DNA of 64,000 nucleotides from positions 62,001-126,000 of the forward strand of contig NZ_BDAU01000033.1 in the NCBI RefSeq assembly GCF_001612615.1. Direction: 5' to 3'. How positions within the stretch are numbered: the stretch's first letter is position 1; each line of letters begins with the position of its first letter. The DNA comes from Nocardia amikacinitolerans NBRC 108937. Its GTDB lineage: Bacteria > Actinomycetota > Actinomycetes > Mycobacteriales > Mycobacteriaceae. Shown here piece after piece: positions 43,576-51,855 of this stretch. The notes beneath the pieces are model-generated. The model saw only the letters and a list, made by a program, of their open reading frames with translations, did not search any database and was not told the DNA's origin. A program made the translations under genes and the position numbers.

Positions 43576-44702
43576 GGATATTCTCCTGGAACGCTGCCAT
43601 TGGTCGCTGTCGTGTCGTAGAGCCGATCGGCGAACCAGTCCGCGACGAGAACGTGCTTTTCGTGGGAGTGGTTGTAGAGGCAGTGATCCCCATCGACCCA
43701 CTCGTGGAAGCGTTTGTCGGCACTGCCTGCCGCGTCGTGCAGTGCGCGCGCGTTCTCCACCAGAAAGACCCGGTCGGGCGTACCGTGCAGCACCAGCAGC
43801 GGACAGGTCAGCTGTCCGAGCAGCTCGGGAGAGAGCGTGAACTGCTCGAGTGCGTGCCTGGCTCGGTCGGGGTCATCGATGCCGAGCAGCGGCATCACCT
43901 TGCCGGCGAAACGGTGGTACCTGTCGAGGATCTCGGCAGGCCGGATGGTGCCGCCGTTCACGCAGCACGCGGCGATCCGATCGTCGGTGGCCGCGGTGAG
44001 CGCAGCGAGATAGCCGCCCATGCTGTTTCCCCAGATACCGACCGTGGACCGGAGTCTGCGGTCGGTCAGCAAATAGTCGATGACGGCCGAGAAAGCCTTG
44101 GCGACGGCAGAATCCATATGCAGGCCATGGAACAGGCGGGTCTCGCCCTGGCCGGGTCCATCCACCAGGAACGCTGCCACATTGCGCGCGAGCAGGTATT
44201 CGGCGCCGACGTGATACTCCTCGCGCCATCCGTCGAATCCGCCCATGACGATGACCACCGGTGGTGCCGGGACGTCGGAGGGACGCAACAGCCAGCCGCA
44301 CAGCGCGCCTCCGTCGTAGGGGATCTCGACGTGATCGACCGGCGGGTCGCTGAGCTCTCCGGCCCGGCCGTAGTGCCCGATCAATGAGCGGTACATGTCG
44401 CGCTTGCGCGGATCGCTGTCGGCAAGCGGCACTTGACCGACTCGGTAGCAAGCAGACGCCCGCAGGTGCCAGTCGCGTGCGGTGGTGAAATGACCCTGTG
44501 CAGCGGCTTTTCCGGCGCGTTCGGCGTTGAGTTCGCCGAGTGCCGCGGCGGCGTCCGGCCACGGCCGTCCTGTGTCGACCGCTGCGTAGAGGTCGACGAC
44601 ATCGGCGTAGTCCATGCCGTTGCCGATCAGGCGTTGCATCGGCATCGCGCGTTTGTGCGCTTCGGCTTCGGCCCGCCAGGACGAGTCGGCGCCCGCCGTC
44701 AT
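43572..44702 (-). CDS. Alpha/beta hydrolase, dihydroxypseudooxynicotine-hydrolase/FrsA-like
   Basis: A 376-residue hydrolase with a long N-terminal helical cap (residues 1-110) before the core: VVIVMGGFDGWREEY, VDGPGQGETRLFHG, the nucleophile elbow GIWGNSMGGYLA, acid CPLLVLHGTPDRVF and the His in VDGDHCLYNHSHE. The layout resembles the C-C hydrolase acting on 2,6-dihydroxypseudooxynicotine and FrsA-like esterases. It sits between two FAD hydroxylase genes and overlaps both by 4 nt, so it probably splits a hydroxylated intermediate. Confidence 0.85.
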   Translation of the reverse strand: MTAGADSSWRAEAEAHKRAMPMQRLIGNGMDYADVVDLYAAVDTGRPWPDAAAALGELNAERAGKAAAQGHFTTARDWHLRASACYRVGQVPLADSDPRKRDMYRSLIGHYGRAGELSDPPVDHVEIPYDGGALCGWLLRPSDVPAPPVVIVMGGFDGWREEYHVGAEYLLARNVAAFLVDGPGQGETRLFHGLHMDSAVAKAFSAVIDYLLTDRRLRSTVGIWGNSMGGYLAALTAATDDRIAACCVNGGTIRPAEILDRYHRFAGKVMPLLGIDDPDRARHALEQFTLSPELLGQLTCPLLVLHGTPDRVFLVENARALHDAAGSADKRFHEWVDGDHCLYNHSHEKHVLVADWFADRLYDTTATNGSVPGEYP

Positions 44703-46288
44703 CCGACGGCCTCGGCGGGCACGAGCGCGCCGAGCTTGGCCTCGAGGTCATCGACCAGGGAGGCGATCGCGCCCGGATCGGAGGTCGCGGCGAAGACGTA
44801 GAAATCTGGTCGATAGAGGATCGCCGCCAGACCGTGCTCGGCGAAATACGCCGCATAGTATCCGTCGACGTCCACAACCTCGCCGCCGGCGCCCGGCGCG
44901 GAGAGCGTCACGATCTTGCCGCCGAGATGCTCGAGCGCCGCGGTGCGCTGAGCGTCGAGGTGCCCGGCGACGCCCGGTGCGAGAAGTAGGACCCAGCTTG
45001 CACCGAACACGTCGTCGAAGCGGCCGGTGAACTCGGCGGTCGCGATACGGCCCTGGGGAGCAAGGGTTCCCGCGACGCCTGTGCCGGAATCGGCGCCGAG
45101 TAGCCCGCCCGTGAGGTGCGGGAACGGGGCGGGTGGCGGGACGTCGCCACGCCGGAACGCCTCGTCGCGGGCGGCGGCGACGTCCGGGTCGAAGGTGCAC
45201 GAGACCCGCCCGGCTTCGATGGACATCCCGATCAGCGCGGCGACGTGCGGTGCGCGCTCGGTCTGATAGGAATCGAACAGGCCCGCGCCGCCGATGCCGC
45301 GCAGCGCCAAGCTCAACCGCCAGGCGAGGGCCTTCGCGTCGCGCACGCCCGAGCACATGCCCTGACCCATGAACGGTGGCATGACATGCGCCGCGTCGCC
45401 GGCCAAAAAGATGCGGCCGTCGCGCCAGCGGTCGGCCAGCTTGGACTGGAAGGTGTAGACCGCCTGCCGGACGAGCTTCGCGTTTCGCTCGCTGACGCCA
45501 TAGGGCGCCATCAGTTTCCAGGCCACGTCGGCGTCATTCATCTGCTCAGCGGATTCGCCCGGAAGCAGCGCGAATTCGAAGCGGCGGTGGCGCTTGCCCA
45601 GCTGGAACAGGCAGTGCGGCCGGGCCGGATCACAGATCTGGCCGTTGTCGAAGCCGAAATCCAATGGCTCGAGCGGCTCCAGGTCGCAGACCAGCCACGT
45701 CTCGCGGAAGCCGAAATCGGTTTGGGTACTGCCGATGTGCGCACGCACGGTGCTGTTCGCGCCGTCCGCTCCGACGAGGTATTTGGCACGGACTGTCCGG
45801 GCGTCGTCGCCGAGGACCTTGTGATGGCCGATGAAGTGGACGGATCGGAACTCGACCTGGACGTGGTCGGTGTGGCGTTCGATCGACGCAGCCTCCCAGC
45901 CTCGGAACACGTTGACCGAAGTCAGGTCTCGGACCTTGTCATCGAGGGCGTCCTCGATGTATGGCTGGTACATGATGTAGTCCGATGGCCAGCCCGAGAT
46001 GCCGTCTCGATCCCAGTCGAAGGTCATCAGCGTCTCACCCTCGGCATTGCGGAAGACGTACTTGTTCGCGCGGAACATGTCCTCCTCCAGGCGTTCGGCG
46101 ATGCCGATCGACTGGAAGATCCGCATGATCTCGTGGTCGATGTGTCCGGCGCGGGCGCGTCCGTACAACGAGGGCCAGCGCTCGAAGACCGCTACTGTGT
46201 GCCCGGCCGAGCCGAGCAGCGCGGCCATGGTCTGACCGACCGGACCGTAACCGATCACTGCCACGTCGTAGATTTCGTTGTCTGACAT
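44699..46288 (-). CDS. FAD-dependent aromatic hydroxylase (MhpA type)
   Basis: A 529-residue class A flavin monooxygenase with IYDVAVIGYGPVGQTMAALL, VGADGANSTVRAHIG, and the intact GD motif FLAGDAAHVMPPFMGQGM, plus the C-terminal thioredoxin-like domain ending YRPDFYVFAATSDPG. It follows the truncated hydroxylase 46312-46836 by 23 nt and is the first full-length gene of the operon. Family is sure, substrate unknown. Confidence 0.92.
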   Translation of the reverse strand: MSDNEIYDVAVIGYGPVGQTMAALLGSAGHTVAVFERWPSLYGRARAGHIDHEIMRIFQSIGIAERLEEDMFRANKYVFRNAEGETLMTFDWDRDGISGWPSDYIMYQPYIEDALDDKVRDLTSVNVFRGWEAASIERHTDHVQVEFRSVHFIGHHKVLGDDARTVRAKYLVGADGANSTVRAHIGSTQTDFGFRETWLVCDLEPLEPLDFGFDNGQICDPARPHCLFQLGKRHRRFEFALLPGESAEQMNDADVAWKLMAPYGVSERNAKLVRQAVYTFQSKLADRWRDGRIFLAGDAAHVMPPFMGQGMCSGVRDAKALAWRLSLALRGIGGAGLFDSYQTERAPHVAALIGMSIEAGRVSCTFDPDVAAARDEAFRRGDVPPPAPFPHLTGGLLGADSGTGVAGTLAPQGRIATAEFTGRFDDVFGASWVLLLAPGVAGHLDAQRTAALEHLGGKIVTLSAPGAGGEVVDVDGYYAAYFAEHGLAAILYRPDFYVFAATSDPGAIASLVDDLEAKLGALVPAEAVG

Positions 46289-46311
46289 CGTTGTCTCCTG
46301 GGTCGGAATGG

Positions 46312-46836
46312 TTACGGCAGGGCGCCGAGGCCGGGCAGTGTGGTGGTAGGCGTGGACTCGGGTGGCCTCGGCACCGTGCGCAGCTGCTCGCGCAGTTGGT
46401 CCACGAGGTCGCGCAGTTCCTCCGGGGTGCGGGCCGCGCCGAAGAAATAGAAGTCGGGCCTGACCATCGCCGCGGTCCAGCCGTGTGCGCGCAGCCAGGG
46501 CAGGTAGCCGTCATCGCTGTCGGCGTAGGTGCAGAGCCGTCCTCCCGTGGAGATCGGGCCGACCGTCGCATCGATCTCGTCGAGGAAGGACCACCGGTCG
46601 TCGGGCAACGCGGTATCCGCGCACACTCCGTCGGTGAGGAGCGTGAATCCAGCTCCGGTCAAGAGATCGAGCAGCCCGACGAACCCGCCGTGGCGCACCG
46701 CCCTCGGTTTGTCGTAGGGCTGGGGCCAGCGTTCCAGGACGAGAACGTCGTGACCCCGTCGGCCGAGCACCGGCGCCAGCAACTGCCCGACCGGGCTGTC
46801 GCCGACTACAGCCACATCGTGGATGGTTTCCGGCAT
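46312..46836 (-). pseudogene. Internally deleted FAD hydroxylase, frame kept open
   Basis: An uninterrupted 174-codon frame made of two ends of an MhpA-type hydroxylase. Residues 1-48 (MPETIHDVAVVGDSPVGQLL, ERWPQPYDKPRAV) match the start of the 518-residue protein at 8675; from about residue 60 (GAGFTLLTDG to VRPDFYFFGAAR) it matches that protein's C-terminal domain. About 340 residues, including the substrate and GD-motif regions, are missing. The FAD motif is also damaged: GFGPVG has become GDSPVG. Start, stop and reading frame are intact, so a short protein could still be made. Confidence 0.88.
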
Positions 46837-46848
46837 CGATACTCTCCG

Positions 46849-47169
46849 CTATCGGGCGTGGTGCGCGCCGGCTATGAGGGCGGCGAGGTCTTCGGGGTGC
46901 AGGAACGACGGTGGTGGCGGCGGGCCGGACAGGTCGATGGCGCGCAGCCGGGCGGCGACCGCGTCCAGGTCGTCGGCATCGTCCGCACCGACCACGATTT
47001 CGACGAGGCGGCGGGCCGGCGCGTGCACCAACCTCAGCTGGTTGCCGCCGTCTCGGGTGCCCAGCCAGCCGCCGGGTTCGGGTGAGAGCCCGAACTCGGT
47101 GTAGTAGTCGCGGGTCGCGGCCGGGTCGGGCACACCGATCGTGACCGAGGAAAGTCGGTGCAGCGTCAT
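46849..47169 (-). pseudogene. Internally deleted VOC/extradiol dioxygenase, frame kept open
   Basis: A 106-codon frame. Residues 1-78 (HRLSSVTIGVPDPAATRDYY, GGNQLRLVHAPARR) are closely similar to the start of the 307-residue dioxygenase at 10246, and the last 25 (GPPPPPSFLHPEDLAALIAG) match its end. Roughly 200 residues, with all three metal ligands, are gone. The joint falls near RLRAIDLS and GPPPPPS. The frame is intact from ATG to stop. Confidence 0.88.
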
Positions 47170-47197
47170 TGCGAGCTCCTGGTTTTCGTTGTCCAGC

Positions 47198-47509
47198 TCA
47201 GTGGCCTGCGACCATCAGGTGGCGCATCTCGCCGACATGGCGGACGTAACTGACCAATTCCTCCCCGGGGCCGACTACTTGGCGGTCGCGTTCCGAGATG
47301 TCCTGTCGCTCCGACGTTTCCGGGATGTGGCTCCAGGCGTCGGACGCCGCGGGGTCCAGACCCGCGGCGACCTCGAGCAGCTCGTCCCAGTGCTCGAAGG
47401 CGTTTTGGATCCGCGCACCGAATTTGCCGCCGGTGGCTCGTTCGACGTCCACCACTGTGTCCACGGGGGTGGCGAGCGCTAGTCGGTCCGCGATGTTGGC
47501 GAAACGCAC
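47198..47509 (-). pseudogene. Internally deleted FAA hydrolase, frame kept open
   Basis: A 103-codon frame from GTG 47509 made of three pieces of the FAA protein at 11201: the N-terminus (MRFANIADRLALATP to WDELLEVAAGL), a central scrap (DAWSHIPETSERQDISERDR) and the last 23 residues (PGEELVSYVRHVGEMRHLMV). Two internal deletions total about 180 residues, including the metal-binding Glu-x-Glu and the GTPEGVG loop. The frame is maintained across both joints. First gene of the eight-gene operon; the operator array lies 64 bp upstream. Confidence 0.88.
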
Positions 47510-47572
47510 GGTGCGTACTCCCTGGTTCAGGAGGGCGGCCCTACGCCGCCCGGGTGGTGTGCACTGAATCAC

Positions 47573-47620
47573 TTTCGAAAGTACCAGCTATGTTTCGATA
47601 CTCCAAGAAGATTTCGTAAG
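47573..47620. promoter_or_regulatory. Three-part TTTCG operator array upstream of the eight-gene operon
   Basis: TTTCGAAAG (47573), TTTCGATAC (47593) and TTTCGTAAG (47612), spaced 20 and 19 bp, the same as at 819 and 12118. The operon runs leftward from GTG 47509. The operator is well preserved even though the first three genes behind it are damaged, consistent with continued use for the five intact genes downstream. Confidence 0.78.
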
Positions 47621-48215
47621 AACTGGTGGTCGGGTCCGATGGCAGTGAGCCGGGTGCCGCGGTCCTGCACATGCCGTGCGCATTCCTCGACGCCGTCGAG
47701 CACCGCGCCTCTGTGCCCTCTGGCACCGCTGAGTGCAGAGCCCTCTCGGTGTCCAGCCAGGTGATTCGAGCACTGCGTGCGCCTTGCGTCGCAGCTCGAC
47801 TGACCGGGCCTCCGGATATGCCCTGAGCGACATATCGAGCGAGAAGATGCTGCCGGAGCGGGCCGATGTTGGACTCCATCGCGCCTCGTGGCGTGTAGTC
47901 CAGCAGTGCTGGCCTCGACGTATCGAGCGCGCATGCATTCCCCAAGGGCGTGTTCGCGAAATTGACTACGATGTCGCGGCGCATAGTCGAACTGCCTCTC
48001 TCGTGCCGGTGAACGCGGCGTGCGTCCGCCCCGAAGTCGCAGCACCTATGGTCCCGGAGGTGATCGGCGCGGATGGCTGAAAGGGGGTGGCGGGATGGTT
48101 CGAAGACTGCCTCTACTTCAGGCTGTTGTTCTGTTTCGCGGAACATATACCGCTCATGGGAACGGGTCAAGCGCTTCGTCTGCCAGTCGATCTTGGTTGA
48201 CCAACCCGCGTTGTT
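47621..48215. other. 600-bp gap between divergent operons
   Basis: No gene I can support. Minus-strand frames here contain protein-like stretches (for example NTPLGNACALDTSRPALLDY near 47900-47965), perhaps the remains of an old gene, but no family is evident. Confidence 0.35.
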
Positions 48216-48252
48216 GTTCTATTCTACAGAACGCCGTCTATTCTACAGAATA
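48216..48252. promoter_or_regulatory. Two tandem palindromic sites upstream of FAD hydroxylase operon
   Basis: GTTCTATTCTACAGAAC (48216-48232) and GTCTATTCTACAGAATA (48236-48252) share a 14-base core, TCTATTCTACAGAA, starting 19 bp apart. The first has GTTCT/AGAAC arms like the sites at 40610 and 54904. TATTCT within each copy could serve as a -10 element, so binding would compete with RNA polymerase. The next gene starts at 48355. Confidence 0.6.
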
Positions 48253-48354
48253 GGTCGGTGTGGCGGCCGGGTCTCGCTGTTCAAGCATCCCTGGCGCGGT
48301 TCCCGCGCTTGGCCCGACGTCCCCCCATTTCCCTTCAGATCGGAACTCGGGTAT

Positions 48355-49992
48355 ATGAACTCCCCACCAGCGCAATCGGAATCGTCGTTCCGAGTGGCGA
48401 TCGCCGGTGGCGGCCCGGTCGGATTGACCGCCGCCAACCTGTTGGTCGCAGCCGGCGTCGACGTCGTGCTCATCGAACGCAATCCGACGACCAGCGACGA
48501 GGCCAAGGCGATCAGCATGGACGCCGAGTCCCTGCGGATCCTGCGCGGTTTCGACGCCGACGGGCAAGTGGACGCCGTGATGGCCCCTGGCACCGGCGTG
48601 CGCTTCCACGGACGCCGGGGCAAGCGGTTGTTCCAGGCCCGCGGCGCGAGCCCGTTCCCTTACGGCTACGCGGTGAAGAGCCAGTTCTCCCAGCCGGAAC
48701 TGGAACGGGTGCTGATGCGGCGTCTGGAACGCGAACAGGGCGCCGAGATCCGCATGTCGACCGAAGTAACCAGGTATGCGCAGGATGCGGACGGAGTGAC
48801 GATCACCGTTGGGCCCACCGGTGGCGCGGGGGAGGAGACGCTGCGCGCGGACTACCTGCTCGGTTGCGACGGCGGCCGCAGCACCGTGCGCAGACTGGCG
48901 GGAATCGGCATGACGGGCCGGAGCTTCGATGACGTGTGGTTGGTCGTGGACACCATCGGCGACCATCACGACGATCGGTGCAGCGTCCATATCGGGACGC
49001 CCGAGCGTCCGCATGTGATCGTGCCCGGTGCGGACGGACGGTGCCGGTACGAATTCCTGCTGCGCCCCGGTGAAGGCAGCGCACGGGAACATCCACCCTT
49101 CGAGCTGGTGCAGCGATTACTGGCGCCCTATCGCCACATCGTGCCCGATCAGGTTGATCGCTCAGTGAACTACACGTTCAGCGGTGTGGTCGCCGACCGG
49201 TGGCGAGATCGCCGGGTGTTGCTGCTGGGCGACGCCGCCCACATGATGCCGCCGTTCGCGGGGCAGGGCTTGAACTCGGGCATTCGCGATGCCGCCAACC
49301 TGTGCTGGAAGCTCGCGTTGATCGGCCGGGGCCGGGCTGCCGACACCGTGCTCGACACCTATGAGTCCGAGCGCAGGCCGCACGCGGAGGCCGTGGTGAA
49401 AGCCTCGGTGCGGCAAGGACAGGTCGTCATGACCACGAGCAAGGCAGCGGCGATCGTTCGCGACAGCGTCGTCGCACTGCTGCTCCGAACCCGGTGGGGG
49501 CGAGGCTACCTGGTCGGCATGAAGTATCTACCCCGACCGAAGCTCGTGGAGGGACTGGTGCTTCGCGACGGCGCGGCACCGCATCCGTTGGTCGGCTCGG
49601 CGCTCGATCAGCCGCAAGTCTTGCGCGCCGACGGCTCGATGGATCGACTGGACGCCGCACTCGGCCCGGATTTCACACTGCTCGGCGTCGAGGCGACCGA
49701 GCACGACTGGGAACTGGTCACCGCCGCCTTCGCCGATCTGCCCGTGTGCGGCGTCGATGTCGTGCTCGGCGATCGACGACCTCGGTCCAACGGGCCGAGG
49801 CTCGCGATCGGTGACGCGGACGGCGCACTGGAATCGCTGCTGCGTGGTGTCGCGGGCCGGTTCGTGCTGCTCCGGCCGGACCGCTACGTTGCCGCCGAGT
49901 TCTCCGCCGACAAGGCCGATATCACCGCGACCATTCTGAGCTGTCTGCTCGGCGCCGGACGCGAACCTGCGAAGAAAGGTGATCACCGATGA
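48355..49992 (+). CDS. FAD-dependent aromatic hydroxylase
   Basis: A 545-residue class A flavin monooxygenase starting MNSPPAQSESSFRVAIAGGG, with GPVGLTAANLLVAAG, LLGCDGGRSTVRRLAGIG, the GD motif LLLGDAAHMMPPFAGQGL and a C-terminal thioredoxin-like domain ending VLLRPDRYVAAEFSA. ATG 48355 has only a weak GGAAC-type ribosome site. It opens a plus-strand operon with a VOC protein (ATGA overlap), FAA hydrolase and CoA-transferase, fitting hydroxylation, ring opening, hydrolysis and CoA activation. Confidence 0.92.
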   Translation: MNSPPAQSESSFRVAIAGGGPVGLTAANLLVAAGVDVVLIERNPTTSDEAKAISMDAESLRILRGFDADGQVDAVMAPGTGVRFHGRRGKRLFQARGASPFPYGYAVKSQFSQPELERVLMRRLEREQGAEIRMSTEVTRYAQDADGVTITVGPTGGAGEETLRADYLLGCDGGRSTVRRLAGIGMTGRSFDDVWLVVDTIGDHHDDRCSVHIGTPERPHVIVPGADGRCRYEFLLRPGEGSAREHPPFELVQRLLAPYRHIVPDQVDRSVNYTFSGVVADRWRDRRVLLLGDAAHMMPPFAGQGLNSGIRDAANLCWKLALIGRGRAADTVLDTYESERRPHAEAVVKASVRQGQVVMTTSKAAAIVRDSVVALLLRTRWGRGYLVGMKYLPRPKLVEGLVLRDGAAPHPLVGSALDQPQVLRADGSMDRLDAALGPDFTLLGVEATEHDWELVTAAFADLPVCGVDVVLGDRRPRSNGPRLAIGDADGALESLLRGVAGRFVLLRPDRYVAAEFSADKADITATILSCLLGAGREPAKKGDHR

Positions 49993-50561
49993 ATCCTCAA
50001 GCTGAGCCGAGCATCGCCGAACTCGGTCACGTCGGCATTCGCTGTCACGACCTCACACGGCAGCTCGATTTCTACACCCGCACATTGGGATTGACCGTCA
50101 CCGACCACGACGAGAAGCTCGGCATCTGGTTCCTGTCGGCGCGGCCCGACACCGAACACCACGAGCTGCTGCTCGCCTCGGGCCGCACGGCGGCGCCCGA
50201 TGTGCAATTGATCCAACAGGTTTCCTTCCGCTGCGATTCGCTGGAGAGCGTCATCGGCTACTTCCGGCGATTCCGCGCCGAAGGGGTCCGGCTCGACATG
50301 GTGGTCTCGCACGGTAACGCGGTCGGGGTGTACTTCTACGACCCGGAAGGTAATCGCTGCGAGGTCTATTGGCAGACGGGGCTCGAGGCCCGCCAGCCGT
50401 TCGTCGAACACATCGACCTCGACACCGACGTCGATGAGCTTCTCGACCGCATCCACGCCTCGGTCGACCGCCACGGCACGACCGGATTCACCGAAGCCTC
50501 CTACGTGGCGTGGACCGAAGGGAAGAACAACAACGCGAACAACACAGGAGATTCGCAGTGA
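49989..50561 (+). CDS. VOC family protein with an incomplete metal site
   Basis: A 190-residue glyoxalase/dioxygenase-like protein. His 14 (LGHVGIRC) and Glu 125 (GNRCEVYWQ) fit the metal ligands, but the position normally holding the second His has Gln 77 (QQVSFRCDS). Extradiol dioxygenases need that His, so this protein may be a different VOC enzyme, use another ligand such as His 57/58, or have lost dioxygenase activity. It overlaps the hydroxylase stop (ATGA) and the FAA start (GTGA), so is tightly coupled to both. Confidence 0.85.
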   Translation: MNPQAEPSIAELGHVGIRCHDLTRQLDFYTRTLGLTVTDHDEKLGIWFLSARPDTEHHELLLASGRTAAPDVQLIQQVSFRCDSLESVIGYFRRFRAEGVRLDMVVSHGNAVGVYFYDPEGNRCEVYWQTGLEARQPFVEHIDLDTDVDELLDRIHASVDRHGTTGFTEASYVAWTEGKNNNANNTGDSQ

Positions 50562-51493
50562 AACTGACCCGCATCCGCACGAGCGACGGCAGCGTCCGCG
50601 TCGGCATCGTCGAATCCGACGGTATCCACCTGTTGGCGGATCTCGACGACATCCTGCTGCTCCTCGGACACCCCACGCTGTCGCTCGCCGAGGCCGCTCG
50701 TGCCGCAGGGACTACCGGCGAAATCATGAATCCGGCTGAAGTGCAGTACCTTTCGCCGATCGCCACACCGCCGACCATCCGCGACTTCTATGCCTTCGAA
50801 CAGCACGTGCGCGCGGGGCGCGCCTGGCGTGGGCTCGATATGGATCCGGAGTGGTACAGGATTCCGGTCTTCTACTTCTCCAACCCGTACGCCGCGACCG
50901 GTTGCGGTGAGATCTCGATCCCGCCCGGCTGCGAGCAGTTCGACTTCGAACTCGAGGTCGGGGCGATCATCGGCGGCCACGGCAGCGATCTCACGCCAGA
51001 CCGAGCTGAGGACCTGATCGCCGGATTCTGCATTCTCAACGACTGGAGCGCCCGCGATCTCCAGAAGCGGGAGATGACTCTGTCGATGGGACCCGTGAAG
51101 GGCAAGGACACCGCCACCGGTCTCGGACCCTGGATCGTGACACCCGACGAGCTCGCCGCGCACAAGGAGGGCACCGGCTACCGCCTCGCGATGCGCTGCG
51201 AGGTCAACGGCAAGAAGTACACCGAGGCGGTCTGGTCGGACGTGTACTGGTCTTTCGCCGAGATGATCGCCTACGCCTCTCGCGGCACCGAGGTCCGGCC
51301 CGGCGACATCATCGGCTCTGGCACGTGCGGCACCGGCTGCATCAACGAGCTATCCCGCACCCATAGCCCGGAGGAGTACCCGTTCCTCAGCCCCGGCGAC
51401 ATCGTCACCGCGACCATCGAAGGCCTCGGTGTCCTCGAGAACCGCATCGTCGCCGGAGCCCCCGCCCGGCCCCTGCGTCCGGGAACGATCTGA
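50558..51493 (+). CDS. Fumarylacetoacetate hydrolase family protein
   Basis: A 311-residue FAA-fold protein starting MKLTRIRTSDGSVRVG. Key segments: RDFYAFEQHV, FYFSNPYAATG, the metal-binding FDFELEVGAIIGGHG, FCILNDWSARDLQKREM, GPVKGKDTATGLGPW and GSGTCGTGCINE. The RDFYAFE-HV and KGKD pattern is that of true fumarylacetoacetate hydrolase-like members. AGGAG precedes GTG 50558. An acetoacetate-producing hydrolase followed by a 3-oxoacid CoA-transferase would be a logical pair. It is not a close copy of the FAA protein at 11201. Confidence 0.9.
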   Translation: MKLTRIRTSDGSVRVGIVESDGIHLLADLDDILLLLGHPTLSLAEAARAAGTTGEIMNPAEVQYLSPIATPPTIRDFYAFEQHVRAGRAWRGLDMDPEWYRIPVFYFSNPYAATGCGEISIPPGCEQFDFELEVGAIIGGHGSDLTPDRAEDLIAGFCILNDWSARDLQKREMTLSMGPVKGKDTATGLGPWIVTPDELAAHKEGTGYRLAMRCEVNGKKYTEAVWSDVYWSFAEMIAYASRGTEVRPGDIIGSGTCGTGCINELSRTHSPEEYPFLSPGDIVTATIEGLGVLENRIVAGAPARPLRPGTI

Positions 51494-51603
51494 GCCGGGG
51501 GCTCGATCCTGCGGCGCCACCGGGCGCCACGATTGGCGAGGCTCGGTCCTGTCTCCGCCGGGGGTTTGCGCGCGAGTTCCGGCGACTGCCGAACGAGCGC
51601 GAC

Positions 51604-51843
51604 ATCTCCAGCCCTTTCGCGGCGCCCTCGTGCGGCCGTTGTCGCACCTTCCACAACGCGCTGCTGGCGGGCTGCAACAACCGCAGGCTGCTCGAGACTG
51701 TTCGGGCGCTGTTCGAGGCGGCCATGCGCCGAGAAGCCGAGCGCGCCGAGGACCTGTTGCGCGATCACATCGCGCACACCGCGCAGCTGCTGATCGGTTG
51801 CGCGCCCGACAAACCGAATTCGGCGGAGGCCGATATCGAGTAA
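51604..51843 (+). pseudogene. GntR regulator remnant with the middle deleted
   Basis: LVRPLSH is joined, with a frame change, directly to TFHNALLAGCNNRRLLETVRAL and ends LLRDHIAHTAQLLIGCAPD then KPNSAE before TAA 51841-51843. These match two separated parts of the GntR protein at 883 (GYLVRPLSHEDL and FHQALLAGCRNRRLL to the end), so about 65 codons between them are lost. More decayed N-terminal similarity may extend back to 51533. The TAA overlaps the AAGGAG ribosome site of the next gene, so the remnant may be kept as part of the operon mRNA. Confidence 0.85.
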
Positions 51844-51855
51844 GGAGTCACACCG

